Of a stretch of DNA of 64,000 bases, positions 10,691 through 21,360 are shown piece by piece (position 1 is the first letter of the stretch; each line of letters begins with the position of its first letter). The notes below the pieces were generated by a model. It worked only from the letters and a program-made list of their open reading frames with translations, searched no databases and was not told where the DNA came from. The DNA comes from Pleurodeles waltl (Eukaryota; Chordata; Amphibia; Caudata; Salamandridae): contig NC_090446.1 in NCBI RefSeq assembly GCF_031143425.1, positions 659,143,717 through 659,207,716 of the forward strand. Reading direction: 5' to 3'. The position numbers and the translations under genes are program-made.

Positions 10691-12551
10691 CAGCTTGTCC
10701 TCTTGCTGGATGCCTTTCATGAACCCATTAGTTCAAGGATACCTTCAGGTGAAAGCTCATACTTAATAAATAACTAAAATTAATAAATAGCTCCTACCCA
10801 GATAAAAAACAAACAAAAAAAACAACATCAGATAAACAAAACTCCCTAGGCCTCAGCTAAGTAGAGTATTCCGGTTAACAACATTACCCAGCTCACTTAT
10901 CATTCATATGTGAGTTACATGTTTTAATGAAAAGTACTTCTTCACAGCTTGTTATACAAAATCCTGTATAGACTTAACTACTAATAAACCATCTCACTGT
11001 TTAGTAACCCTATCTTCAAGTAAATGTTTCATTGCATAGAGGACACTTCAGTGCAGCTGGGAGAATAGTTGATAGTGCCATAAAGCCCAAGTACATCCAG
11101 GTTTTTAGGTCTTGCATAAACACTGCATACATTTCCACTGTTCTTTAAAAAACAACTATAGAGGGATAAAAGCCCGCGAATTACTTTCTATTGGTTGATA
11201 TCAGTCACTTAAATTTTCTTGGTTCTTAGTGAATCAGTGAGTCCGGGGTTGACTTCCTCTTCACGCCATTCTCCTTTGATGGAACTTGCACAAAGTATTG
11301 TTTGATTTCTTCCTAGTTGCCCTTCCACTGCTTGCACTCGGATATGTGTACTTTGTTATTGTTACTTTCAATGTTTTCATTGCTAGTTGTTAATTGTTAT
11401 TCCTTGCCCCGTACCCTCACCTCTTCAGTGGGGTGAAGATGCACCAGCAGTGAACAGACCAGAATGCTGCTTAGGTAATGCAACTGTGTGGCTGCTGCTG
11501 TGCTCAGATCTTCACCCGAATCACAACCCCCAGACATGATCCTTCAGTCTCTAAATCCAATTGAAAACCAAATGTTAAGAGTTTTGTGATGAACAGCATC
11601 TCGATTGTTAGGAAATCCTCGTTCTGTATTCTAACTACAGCTACAATGTTCTTCCTCCAGCAGCTTACAATATTGTGAATTGGGTTAGTAGTGCCTTTCT
11701 TGCGATACCCACTTACCGAACGTCGATACTGTGCTCCAATCATTGTTAAGGGGCTGTGAAGCAGGCTAGCTGGTTAAGAGGCCAGAAGCTGTGTTTTTAA
11801 AAAATTTTCTTTAGGTTTTATATCCAATGGCATTTTTGCTATTCAGAGAAACATTGTGTAACCTACACAAAGAAAGGGTGAAAAAAAAAAGTCAAGCACT
11901 TTGAGCTATTGGATGTAATGTGTGACAGCGAGCATTCACTAACCTTTGCTTATTGCACTGTCAGTCATGATGTGAGGCCTTTAGCAAGTTCACCTCCTCT
12001 GCGAATGATAGACTAATTGTAAATAAGCGCATGCACCTGAGATCGTGTAATCTCACTGTGCCATTATGACTCTTCAAATATGAAATGAAGGGGTGGTTAT
12101 TTTTCTGCATACCATGAAAATTTTTCCTGTTTAAATGTGGTGCACCAGATTTCATACACATAAATGTCACAAATTAATATAATGCTTCATGTATGCAGCA
12201 TTTAATCATTGTTTGAAAAATGTTTATGTTATAGTGTTTTAAATACTATTATTCTTTATAATTATTATACATTCAATGTAAGTAGGCATACAGAAAACAC
12301 TTAAATCAAAAGTGTACTTGTGCATATTTAGCTTGGCCAGAGTGAAGGCAAACATCATTCCTGTGTTTTAATTTCAATGTGAAGTTTGCATTTTGCTTGT
12401 TTTTCTGAAGCTCCAGGTGCAGAGACTAATAAGGAGCCTATTGTGCATGAGAGACAAGGTTTTGCATAGGTTCTCATTATGCTAAAGAGGCTACTGCATT
12501 TGGGCAGCAGAATCACATAGATTGTGGGATACTAAGTAAAATTCTACACCA
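10691..12551. other. No recognised feature
   Basis: AT-rich sequence without coding, RNA or repeat signals I can support on either strand. Confidence 0.5.
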
Positions 12552-13600
12552 TGTGACACCTGTTGGCCTAATCCAGGTTTTCTGGCTAACTAGCAGCGCC
12601 TCATCTCCACCCAAGAGCAAGAATGATTGTGGCAACCGGACGCATGACAAGAAAGACTCCTCAGGGGAATTGTGGTTGATCAGATCTCATCCCTTTCTCT
12701 CAGTTATATTAGTCTCACACAGGCAAAGACAACATAGGCAGAATATAGTTCAATAAGGGTTTATTGAAGTAACTGCATCCTAGATAAAATGGCATGCATT
12801 TCAATAACTAGGATGATAAAACACAATAAAAGCAATAAGGTGACGAGGAAAGTAAAAAACAAAAACAGTCCCACCATATTGTCCCTGGGAGTAAGATATA
12901 GTTCCCCTAACTATGTTATGTTAGAGCACAGCATGATAAGCCTAATCTGCCCTTAAGGTTTCCCCCTTGGAAAACATCATCCCTCAAACCTGAGTAAGGT
13001 AGCCTTTAGTCTAGAAAGTTACCATCCTCATGTAGATGAGGAGTTTGGTAGCCTAAGCAAGCAGCTATAGTGAGGCAATCAGCATGCAATCGTGGTCATA
13101 CGGCTGGAATCTCCTTCTAACGTGTATGGGACAAAGGAGTTTCTTTATAATAAAACAGTTGACATTCTAAGAAATGGTCCCCACGTATGAGTGTGTATGT
13201 TTCTGTGAATGTTGGAGACCCAGCATGCCACTTTTACCAGCAACACTATCTGACTGCAGCCTTGAAGAAAGCACAAAGTGAAATGAATGTCCTACTAAGA
13301 ATGTATTGCTTTGTTCAGCGAAAGAACAATTAGATAGTAATAAATAAAACAGCACTGCAAATGTGGCTATTGCTTGGAAAATAATGCAATGCTGAATAAA
13401 ATGTAACTGGGATAGAGTGCACAACGGCAGGCCTAGTTTGCTCAAATATTGTGTCTAAAAATATGGCTAAAATAGCTATACAACAAAAGATTCTGAGACA
13501 AAGGTTACAAGGATGGAAGGAGTGCCCTGAATTGACAGCTATTGTTTTGAAATTCCTGAGCGTAAGGATACACCAAGGCCACATAAAAGAAACTTAAAGT
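12552..13600 (-). mobile_element. Diverged LTR related to the foamy-like provirus (solo or fragment)
   Basis: Landmarks of the provirus LTRs recur in the same order: CTGGCT-ACTAGCAG (12,592-12,607; compare 16,577-16,590), a CTCAGGG/TTGTGGTT block (12,659-12,677), CCCTTTCTCTCAG, TAGTCTCACACAGGCAAAGAC, an AATAGTT-CA block, GATAA repeats, CCTAATCTGCC (12,941-12,951; compare 17,000-17,010), and a GGAATC-C block followed by a TATA-like TTTATAATAAAA (13,143-13,154) where the provirus LTR has its TATA. The left end starts with TG at 12,552. The right end is not resolved because the U3-equivalent part is too diverged. No internal viral sequence adjoins, so it is probably a solo LTR of an older lineage. 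Confidence 0.6.
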
Positions 13601-15046
13601 AGATACTGTTATCAATTATTTGTTTGATTTATACTTTGTTTTTCAGAAGAAGAGTTCTAAAGTGATATAATCTTTGGAGGGATCGAGATTTGAGTGTGGT
13701 TTAGTTATCGAAAGGATCAAACCTCTTTATTCCCTTAAACAGAGCAGACTTATTTAGGGTATAGACCTCAATTCTTATAGAGTCAGTGGCTTTATGCTGC
13801 ACACATATCTCTTGACATAATCTTCTACAGATGTTCTGTTATCCAACCATTCTTTGAACCCTTTCAAAAATTAGAATAGTTAGGAATCTAGATTCAATGT
13901 TTAGGCAGGAGAATTTGATTGTGGATTTTAAACATCAAATGCTTTTCTTGGTTTTCTGCATTGTCGCTATTGAGATATTGGTATTCCATGGGCTAATTTG
14001 ATTCAATATTGTGCAATGCTTTAACTCTCCTTTAGTGATTCTGTATATCTATACCATTGTTTTGAGACTCATTTATGTAAGTTTGACTTTAAGTTTGTAA
14101 TAAAGCCCTTTGAAACTTTAAGCTGATCTCCCAGATTGATTGTGTGACCATTAGGTTGCACTGTAACTGATTTTAATTAATTTGATGTGAGTCTCTTCTC
14201 CCCCCAGAACAGAAAAGGAAAGATTAATCGGAGTCAATAATTGCAGATATAGTCCAAGCTGGTTCACACTACACAGCAAACAAGTAAACCTGCTGCCATT
14301 GAACCCCTCCCATACACCAGCTTTAGATAGATACTGTATGGGCATAGCTGGTAATCCCACAGACAACATCTGATCAACCATCGCCTTAACATATGGTGAA
14401 GTCAGTAAAATGTTTGGTGTTTTCCAGCACGCAAGGTCAACTATATTTTATGTGTGTCACTGCCTCTAGAGGCATCACAGACTAAAGTCAGTGTCATTCA
14501 CGGGCAGTTAATTTAGTCCCAGGGTGTCAGAGGCTAGGGGCCTACAACAGTCAGACTGACCTGTTGGGCAATCAGGCAGTGTCCAGTAGACCGGTCTCAC
14601 AGGTCCATGTGTGGAAATATTGTTTGAGACATTTATGGGCCTGTTAATTGCCAGATGGGCCACTCTTTCTTTTAGATTTCTCGATACAAGCACAACATTG
14701 CCTGCAGCAAAAATAGATGCAGTCTTCCACACCTTGCAGGACACCTAGGCAGCATGTCTTTGCCAGTACAAAATTGGCCTGATTTGCAAATGTGGGCCAC
14801 ATTTTTAGCTATCTGATTCGCTAATAGGGGCGATTTTATTCATGTCCATGCATAATTTTTGTCCTAGTCTGACCTATGGCCTATGGTGATTGGCATGCTC
14901 CAAGGGTCTTTCTGCTGCAGCAGACATCCCCAGTGCTACTGGACCCATAACTGAAGATGAAGGAAGAAACATCCTTGGCATGTTACAGCACTGGTTGTAT
15001 TCATCATACATGTGTTACTGTAACAACCCATTTTTTAACACAAGCA
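13601..15046. other. No recognised feature
   Basis: Unassigned sequence. Small open frames on both strands have no recognisable domains. Confidence 0.5.
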
Positions 15047-15310
15047 TTAGCAAAGCCTATTGGTCTTGTTTACGCAAGAGCTATTGGCTTTGTCAATGTT
15101 TTATTTAGCCATTTTGTATGGATGTACGCTGCTGTGTAGCATGGCTGAAAGTAAACGAAAAAGTGATGAGTTGGTTTGCACTGGTCACATCATAACACTT
15201 TTCCTTTACTTTCAGCTATGCTGCACAGCAGCCCCGATGTGTACAGCACACCTAAAACACATTGACAAATACAATAGCTTTGGTATAGGTGCGACCAATA
15301 AGGTCTAAGA
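15047..15310. repeat. Palindromic interspersed element, about 260 bp
   Basis: Inverted arms meet near 15,180. The left arm runs from CTATTGGTC through GCTATTGG, TTTGTCAATG, GCTGCTGTG and GCTGAAAGTAAA; the right arm repeats these in reverse complement (TTTACTTTCAGC, CAGCAGC, CATTGACAAA, CAATAGC, ACCAATA). Pairing is imperfect but continues over about 110 bp per arm. A non-autonomous foldback or MITE is the likeliest reading. No target duplication could be fixed. Confidence 0.7.
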
Positions 15311-16059
15311 GTCTTTCTATCAATCTGTTCGCATTTCAAATGCCTCTCTATCTCACAGCAAGACCATCAACCGGTACCCCTAATGAACTAACTAAAGATT
15401 CTCTCCTGGTGTGTTCAAGTTGCCACACATTGTAGAATAGGTTCCCCCTTCTGCTGCAGATCCCATGGTGCAAAAAGAAAACAAACCCAGTAACTCTCCT
15501 GGGTGGACAACCACAAACGAAACACCTACCCACCCAAATAGTGCACAAATGCCAACCTGCTCCTGTTACAGACGAACAGATATTATTCCTAATCCAACAA
15601 TATGTTCCTCACATCTTTCTTTGTAACACACATCATCTTTCTATCACTCGTTCATAGGAGTCTACTGTCGTAAAATCCACTACTGTATATTATACCATCC
15701 TCAAAAGTATTGATTTAAATACAGTACTAACAGAAATTGAAATTCAACAGATTGTAGAAAGAAAGGGCAGACCTTTTTCAAGATAAATGGAAAGAAGTAT
15801 ACTAAAGTAGTTATGTCCTTGTCCTTAATCCAGTTGCAACTATTTATTAATACATTTCACAGCTAAGATTTATTTAAACCACTTCTACTGTAAGTATGAT
15901 GTCGTCAGTTGCGTTCACTATTCATGAATTGGCCCCCATCAGAATATTTAAAAGACATATTAAACCACTAATTCGTGGTACTCACCAGAATTAAAAGTCG
16001 GGAATTCAGCTTTGAGAACCCTACGACACAGATGAGGGCAAGATCATGCCCCTTAAAAA
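15311..16059. other. No recognised feature
   Basis: Unassigned sequence upstream of the LINE remnant. Confidence 0.5.
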
Positions 16060-16260
16060 AAAGCGAATTCTCCAGAACCAGCAAAATAAATAAACGAAAA
16101 ATCAAAGCAGTTTAATTCAAATTCTATTTGGCTAAAATTTTGGAACAACCTAGCCTCTCTCAGGCACTATTCTTCGTGACTAAGAATCTACAAAATCCTC
16201 CCTCACAAAAATTAAACATTTACTCAAAAGAGAAAAGTTAACTAGTAGCAGATTTTTTAC
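16060..16260 (+). pseudogene. Possible LINE 3' remnant
   Basis: Around 16,130-16,210 a plus-strand frame reads K-F-W-N-N-L-A-S-L-R, close to the LWNSLP-LR signature that ends CR1/L2/RTE-type reverse transcriptase ORFs, followed by a short basic tail. The stretch is too short and decayed for a firm family call. Confidence 0.35.
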
Positions 16261-16290
16261 CAAAAGATCGAAGACATCCAGGCCTCTTTT

Positions 16291-16390
16291 TTCAACCACC
16301 ATAATTCAAGATAGAGCAAGTTGATCGAAGAGTCTATATTTTCAACCACCATAATTCAAGATAGAGCAAGTTGATCGACGAGTCTATACT
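16291..16390. repeat. 50 bp tandem duplication
   Basis: Two head-to-tail 50 bp copies start at 16,291 and 16,341 (TTCAACCACC ... AGTCTATA) and differ by about two bases, indicating a recent local duplication just outside the provirus. Confidence 0.9.
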
Positions 16391-16707
16391 ATGTCTTTTC
16401 CGACAGATTTTCTGCCGTCACCCACTATAAAAATCTACTGGTTTATCCAAATTGAGCTTGTCGTAGTTTGGACTCTTGCTCTGAGCAAGACTGCTGGTCT
16501 CAGGATGACAGTACTTTCGTTTGTAGGTGACTAAGTTTCTTCCTACAACTAGTTGTAACTGTTGTCCAAACCTTACTGGCTTACTAGCAGTACCCCACCA
16601 GAAACACAATAGTAAAAGGTGATTTGTAGCAGTCGCTTACGCATGGACTCAAAATAAGATCTCCCAGGGTTGTCGTGGTTAAACGGAAATTACCCTTTTC
16701 TCACAGA

Positions 16708-16713
16708 TTTATT
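16708..16713 (-). terminator. Polyadenylation signal AATAAA in the 3' LTR
   Basis: AATAAA on the minus strand, placed after the candidate start site, so it would define the R/U5 border and terminate proviral transcripts. The equivalent in the 5' LTR is at 26,602-26,607. Confidence 0.6.
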
Positions 16714-17187
16714 ATGTCTCATACAAACAAAGGCAATAACACAGATGCAGTGAAGTTATAATAGTTTTCATTCAACATAACTGCAATTTGTGATAAGTTG
16801 CATGAACTGCAATGATTAGGATAATGAATATACCAAGCAACAGTATTGTGAAGAAGAGAGTCATTGTTATAAAGACCCCCACCATTGTGCAATATATGAA
16901 AGAAATATATGTATATGTATAAGATAGAATAAGCCCTAATACCCTAAGGAGAATAGGTCTAACCTCCTACCTAAACGGAGAGCTGGGTTCGTTAAACCTA
17001 ATCTGCCAAAGCCGTGTCCATGAGAGGAGCCCCCATCCCTTGTTACCTTGGAATGAGGTCTCTAGCTCAGACTCCGCAAGGACACGAAGACTGGGTCAGC
17101 GTCAAGATGACTGCAGCATCGGTATCAGCGATGGTGGCGATGCCCTCTGGTCGGAATCCCTCTAATTATCTGTCTAAAAGTGTGTTG

Positions 17188-17195
17188 TATTTATA
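17188..17195 (-). promoter_or_regulatory. TATA box of the 3' LTR
   Basis: TATAAATA on the minus strand, flanked by CTG and CAACAC. It is the best TATA match in the LTR, and position and sequence are retained in the 5' LTR (27,081-27,088). Confidence 0.65.
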
Positions 17196-17567
17196 CAGAT
17201 CTACAAGGTCCCCTGACATAAGTGTTATTCATAACAATAGATAACAGGCATGCTTGGGACGGCAATTAATATCAACAATCCCTCGAAAGTATAGAGAGGG
17301 AAAATCCCTAAGTGTAAATGCCTACTGTATGTTTGTCTTTCGTGCTTGATCTTGACGCCTTGGCGCAGTGACACTGATAATAGAACCCATAACAAGTGGC
17401 CTAACTATACACAAAGCCACCATTTTAAAGGAAATAAATAATTAAATGGACTAAGACAGAGCAAGCTAAGTAGGTTAAAAGTCACTGGGTGACGGGGGCA
17501 CGAGTTTACAAGCCTACGGCTAAGCTAACTCCTGTTATCCCGCTAAAACAAACTAGGATTCACTACA

Positions 17568-17581
17568 CCCTCCCCATTGCC
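17568..17581 (-). promoter_or_regulatory. Polypurine tract
   Basis: GGCAATGGGGAGGG lies directly before the first TG of the 3' LTR on the minus strand, the position of the plus-strand DNA primer in retroviruses. Confidence 0.8.
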
Positions 17582-17826
17582 GTAACAGGTATGATGAAGG
17601 TAAAGAAACCCAATCGCTAAAAAAGCTGCTACTGAACTGAAAGCCCAAAAAACGAAAACGAAAACTCAAGCTAAAAAAATGTACTTAATGACAAAAATAA
17701 ATGCTGTGTGTTAAAATTTGTTTAAAAAACATTCAGAGATGTTAATATCAACTATGACAAGTATAGCAAACTTTCAGTATAATCGCTAGTTTTTAGAACC
17801 GGGAAGTGGCAAGCGAATTCACCAAA
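17582..17826 (-). other. Spacer between the last viral ORF and the PPT
   Basis: About 245 bp with no open frame. Unlike known foamy viruses, the accessory ORF stops before the LTR, and no Bet-like second exon is visible. Confidence 0.5.
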
Positions 17827-18315
17827 TTATGTGCTATATGCAGGATCTTGAAGAATGTAATCGAAGTCATCATTCAAGGATCTTAAAAATGAGTCAACAT
17901 CATCTGAAGTGAAATCGAGAGCTGGATGGACAAACGGATCCACAGAGCAGAAGTGAGCCATATTCATCGGAGTATCGACACTCGCTGCAGCGTCCTCATC
18001 CATGTTAGATCGTACAACAGAAGGCTCATAGGTGGCCTCCCGGAGGAACCTCAGTCTCAAGGGGCATGACTGTGTATGAACCCTCATCGGGGACATCAGC
18101 AGTTCGTGGTCCACAGGAGATGTTGGTGCAACAGCAAGACAGACCATAGGCAGATGTTCAAAGAGACACCATATGCAGCGGAACACCGGTTGTACACACC
18201 AGAGTAGAGGCCGGAATGACAATGACCAGTCAAACTCTAGTTCCACCAGCAAAGGTGTACCGAAGATCCGAACCATGCGTTCACGGCACAGCGGGGTTGA
18301 CGGGAGCGGCTCCAT
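17827..18315 (-). CDS. Transactivator-like accessory protein (candidate Tas/Bel-1 analogue)
   Basis: An intact ORF of 162 codons starting at an ATG at 18,313-18,315 inside the last 35 bases of env, in a different frame. It sits where foamy viruses carry the DNA-binding transactivator that drives the LTR and internal promoters. I see no sequence match to a named domain. The N-terminal half is hydrophobic and Cys/Trp-rich, the middle is basic (R-L-R-F-L-R), and the last 60 residues are strongly acidic with alternating aromatic and leucine residues (DDVDSFL, NDDFDYIL), the composition of acidic activation domains. A decayed homologue with the same initiating ATG position lies in the second copy (44,085-44,541), which argues for a real gene. 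The function is inferred from position and composition only. It could instead be an unrelated accessory protein. Confidence 0.7.
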   Translation of the reverse strand: MEPLPSTPLCRERMVRIFGTPLLVELEFDWSLSFRPLLWCVQPVFRCIWCLFEHLPMVCLAVAPTSPVDHELLMSPMRVHTQSCPLRLRFLREATYEPSVVRSNMDEDAAASVDTPMNMAHFCSVDPFVHPALDFTSDDVDSFLRSLNDDFDYILQDPAYST

Positions 18316-21300
18316 TGCTCTGTGTCGCTGGAAAAAAACAACCACCGCGAATCAGAAAAAATAGCAGTAGTAGTCCGCCAATTAAAGCCAAAATAATTGG
18401 AAAGCCACCAAACACACTGGAAAAGAGAGAATGGATGGCTGATGGGATGACTCCGAAGACAGTCTGGAAGATGGACACGAAACCAGACCCGACAGCCTTA
18501 AAGAAATGAACAATCCCAGTGGTGCTTGAAGCATTGAATATTCTGGATACCAACTCTCCAAAGTGTTTGGGGAAATCGGTATTTAAAAGGGATTGTATCT
18601 CGGCTGATGATCTCGCAATCTGGAGAGCATACGTCTCTTTTGCGGATGTCAAGGCGACCTGTTTTTGAAACAATAGCGCCTTCAGTCTACTCAACTTGTC
18701 ATAGTTCACATTAATAGTATCAATGTGGGGCCACAGTTCAGATACTTGTATCTCTCGTGTGGGGGGAAACAAAACATGGCCACAACACGTAACGACCTTC
18801 GTGACTGAGATTGCGTAGGCAATTCCAGGTCGCAAGCCGCAACAGCTGTCATCGCTCAGTAGAACATAACTCCCATTAGAAAGTACATGAAACACTGAAC
18901 GAATCAAAGGGACAGGAGTACCCTTCAGAAAACAGGCCAAATTCGCGACCCCCGCATTGCAAAGACCGTGAAGAGACACCTGCTTGCATATCATGGAATG
19001 ACGAACAGTAGTCTCACATTCACTTCCGCTAAGAAAGACCTCCTGTTCGCCGTTCAGACATCGATACTCAAAGGGCAACTCCCACTCTTCCTTAATAAAG
19101 CTATCTCCTAGCCGTTCATATCGTCCCACTGCAAGATGTTTCAGGCAGCTTGAGAAACGAAAGGTCGAAAACGGTAAATTAATAATGCCGTGTAAGAGCC
19201 AGATAGTTGAAGGACTCTCTGCTACCATGAAGGGCAACTTATCTAATTTTTCTACTTGAAGCAAGGTGAAACGAGCCTCCCTTTTAGCCATTGTCTCTTG
19301 TTCCCTGGAAAAATTAAAAGCCACGAATAGTTCACTCCCATTAATGTATTTCCATGGAATGTGGCCACTTCTCAGCATCTGCAAAGCCCAACCCAGCTGC
19401 ATGATGGAACGTAGCTGTGTTTGCCCATGATATAACCGGGACAAATCAGTCTGAGTGATATCAATAACAGTGAATAAATCCTGTTGGATAGCGTGTTCAT
19501 GCCATTGTCGACAACAGCCAATGTTTTTTCCAAATTCTCCTTATCAAGTTGCCGTAAACGTGCAGCAGCCTCAATTTGAGAAAGTTTCCAAATTTCATTA
19601 TACATAGCATATAAAAACCGTTTCGAGCATTGTTTCCTAGGACCTAATAGGAAATCTTGTAATTCTATACTGTCAGAAAGAGTGTTCAGGTGTTGTTTTA
19701 CCACTGTTAAAGTGTTCGTCTGCACCCATTGCTGGCACAGCTTACCCACACTGTATGTTGTAATTATACCAGTATGTTGACCCGATAGAAAGCAAGGGTC
19801 TGGCCTAAGAATGGAAAAACCCCTTGAAGAGTTCAAAAAACGCCTCTGACACTCATCAGTGTCGGTGGGCCATACCAACCATCCCCCGGGAAGGGAAAGT
19901 GAAGAATTATAAGCACCAGCCTTAACCAATGCAACTAGCCTGTCCTCTGAAACATTAAGAAAGTGTTGCCAATCTCTAAATTTTGTCGGTGTAGGAATAT
20001 TGGGCGTGTTTAGATCTTTAATTTTTGCTAACCCCAGACATGATGTCTGCTCAACAGTGTCATTCAAAAAAATCATTTGCACAGGAATTAAGCAAGCTCG
20101 AAACAAAGCCTCCCTACCCTGTATTTGCCAATCTTGTGTTCCCCATACACTCTTCAAATCGATAATGTTCTTCCAATATTCATAACCTTCAATCGAAAGT
20201 CGGGAAACAAAGGGATCTGAATAAATCAGTTTTGTATCTGTTAGCAAGAGTTTTCTAAATTGTGTTGCAGGTAATTTAAAATAATATGACTCAGCGTTCT
20301 TCGTATCATGCCCAGAAAAGTATGTGAATTTGTCACTGTAATACTTTGGACTCCCCACCCGTGGTGTTGAACAGTGTTCCCATTGCGTGTATTTAAAGAG
20401 AGGCCTATATCTAGTTGCACGGTGCAGGTAGTGATGTCCCCAATTGTTATAGCAGAACATTTCCCCATAATTCATTGTATAATCATATACATCATCACTC
20501 CCAAAAGCGGAGTAGTCCTTCATTTCAGTTAGCATGGAATCAACTGTCTGGACATCCCAATCATCAGAGACAACATTAGGTGTAATAACATCAGACATAG
20601 AAATTTTGAACACGTATGGTAATTGAATTATCTCTGTAGGCCCGTATATATCGAACGGAACTTTGTCCCAAACAATCCCATCAGGAATTGGAATAGCTGT
20701 AATATTGACAGGGGACAAATCACGTCGGACCTTATGTGATGAATGATGTGGTGTTAAAATTACATCAACAGGCTCCACTGAGGAGCGATCAGCAATATAA
20801 TGACCATTAATTAGTAAAAAGAAAACAGTCACAAACCCAATCCATAAAAATAATGTAATAAATGTCAAACAGAACCAGAGATAGTTCCATGGATATATCA
20901 AATAGTTCTTCTTAAGCCATCAATAGAATTCACCACCTCTCAAAAGTTTTTCAGTCTCAGTAGAGGAGGAATCTGAAGAAAAATCATCAATGTCTACAAA
21001 ATAGCCAGAGGAAGTCTCCGCAAACACAGGACCCATCGAATTCTCATCCACTGCTCGTGGAAGTTCTTGATAGACAACGTTATTAGTCGTGGAAGTGTTC
21101 GTGTAAAATACAGCCAAATCCTGTAGCGGGGTGTTCTCCGAAGTTGTTACTGGAACCAACAAAAGTTCATTTTCCGCCCTCCCCATGGTCGAGGAAGTGT
21201 CTGGAACAGCAGCTGACATAGTTGCATAGTCAGTAGTAGCGATGGTCATCCTACTATGTAGAGGGATGTCCTGTTGGGTAGTGAGAGGGGATCGGGGACT

Positions 21301-21360
21301 ACCCAAGGGACCTCCTGGTCTACTGTGAAGAATCGGCCACATGGTGTAATTTGATGTCAT
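18281..21360 (-). pseudogene. env: env, foamy-like envelope glycoprotein, disrupted
   Basis: The reading frame begins at an ATG at 21,358-21,360, overlapping the pol end by about 40 bp. It runs 146 codons to an in-frame TGA (20,920-20,922), continues in the same frame to near 19,440, then shifts frame and ends at 18,281. Order: an acidic, Ser/Thr-rich cytoplasmic leader; a hydrophobic anchor of about 24 residues right after the TGA (FCLTFITLFLWIGF...); a KVRR basic site that would separate leader from surface subunit; the surface subunit with many N-x-S/T sites; a basic K-x-C-S-K-R stretch that could be the SU/TM cleavage site; then TM with a membrane span (about residues 343-365 of the last frame) and a 22-residue tail. 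The older copy has a sense codon at the TGA position, so the stop is private to this copy. Confidence 0.85.
18576..18592 (-). promoter_or_regulatory. Possible internal promoter TATA-like site within env
   Basis: Foamy viruses transcribe the transactivator from a promoter inside env. On the minus strand CCTTTTAAATAC lies about 265 bp before the candidate transactivator ATG. It is a weak TATA match; position alone makes it worth noting. Confidence 0.25.

Larger units (their letters stand above)
16459..17567 (-). repeat. 3' LTR of the foamy-like provirus
   Basis: This 1,109 bp repeat reads TGTAGTG...ACGACA on the minus strand, with TG/CA ends. Compared by eye with the 5' LTR it differs at about 17 substitutions and one 1 bp indel. 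It holds a TATA box (17,188-17,195) and an AATAAA signal (16,708-16,713), about 475 bp apart. It abuts the AGCT target duplication at its low-coordinate side and the polypurine tract at the other. An antisense open frame at 17,014-17,244 exists in both LTRs but has no recognisable content. Confidence 0.92.

Noticed and set aside
17014..17244. 76-codon plus-strand frame present in both LTRs (also 26,907-27,137)
   Set aside because: Antisense to viral transcription; its duplication only reflects LTR duplication.
18216..18509. Plus-strand frames antisense to env and pol (also 21,351-22,570)
   Set aside because: Shadows of real minus-strand coding regions.
20920..21360. A separate accessory gene between pol and env
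   Set aside because: Same frame as env across the TGA, no new ATG after it, and the older copy reads through with a sense codon.
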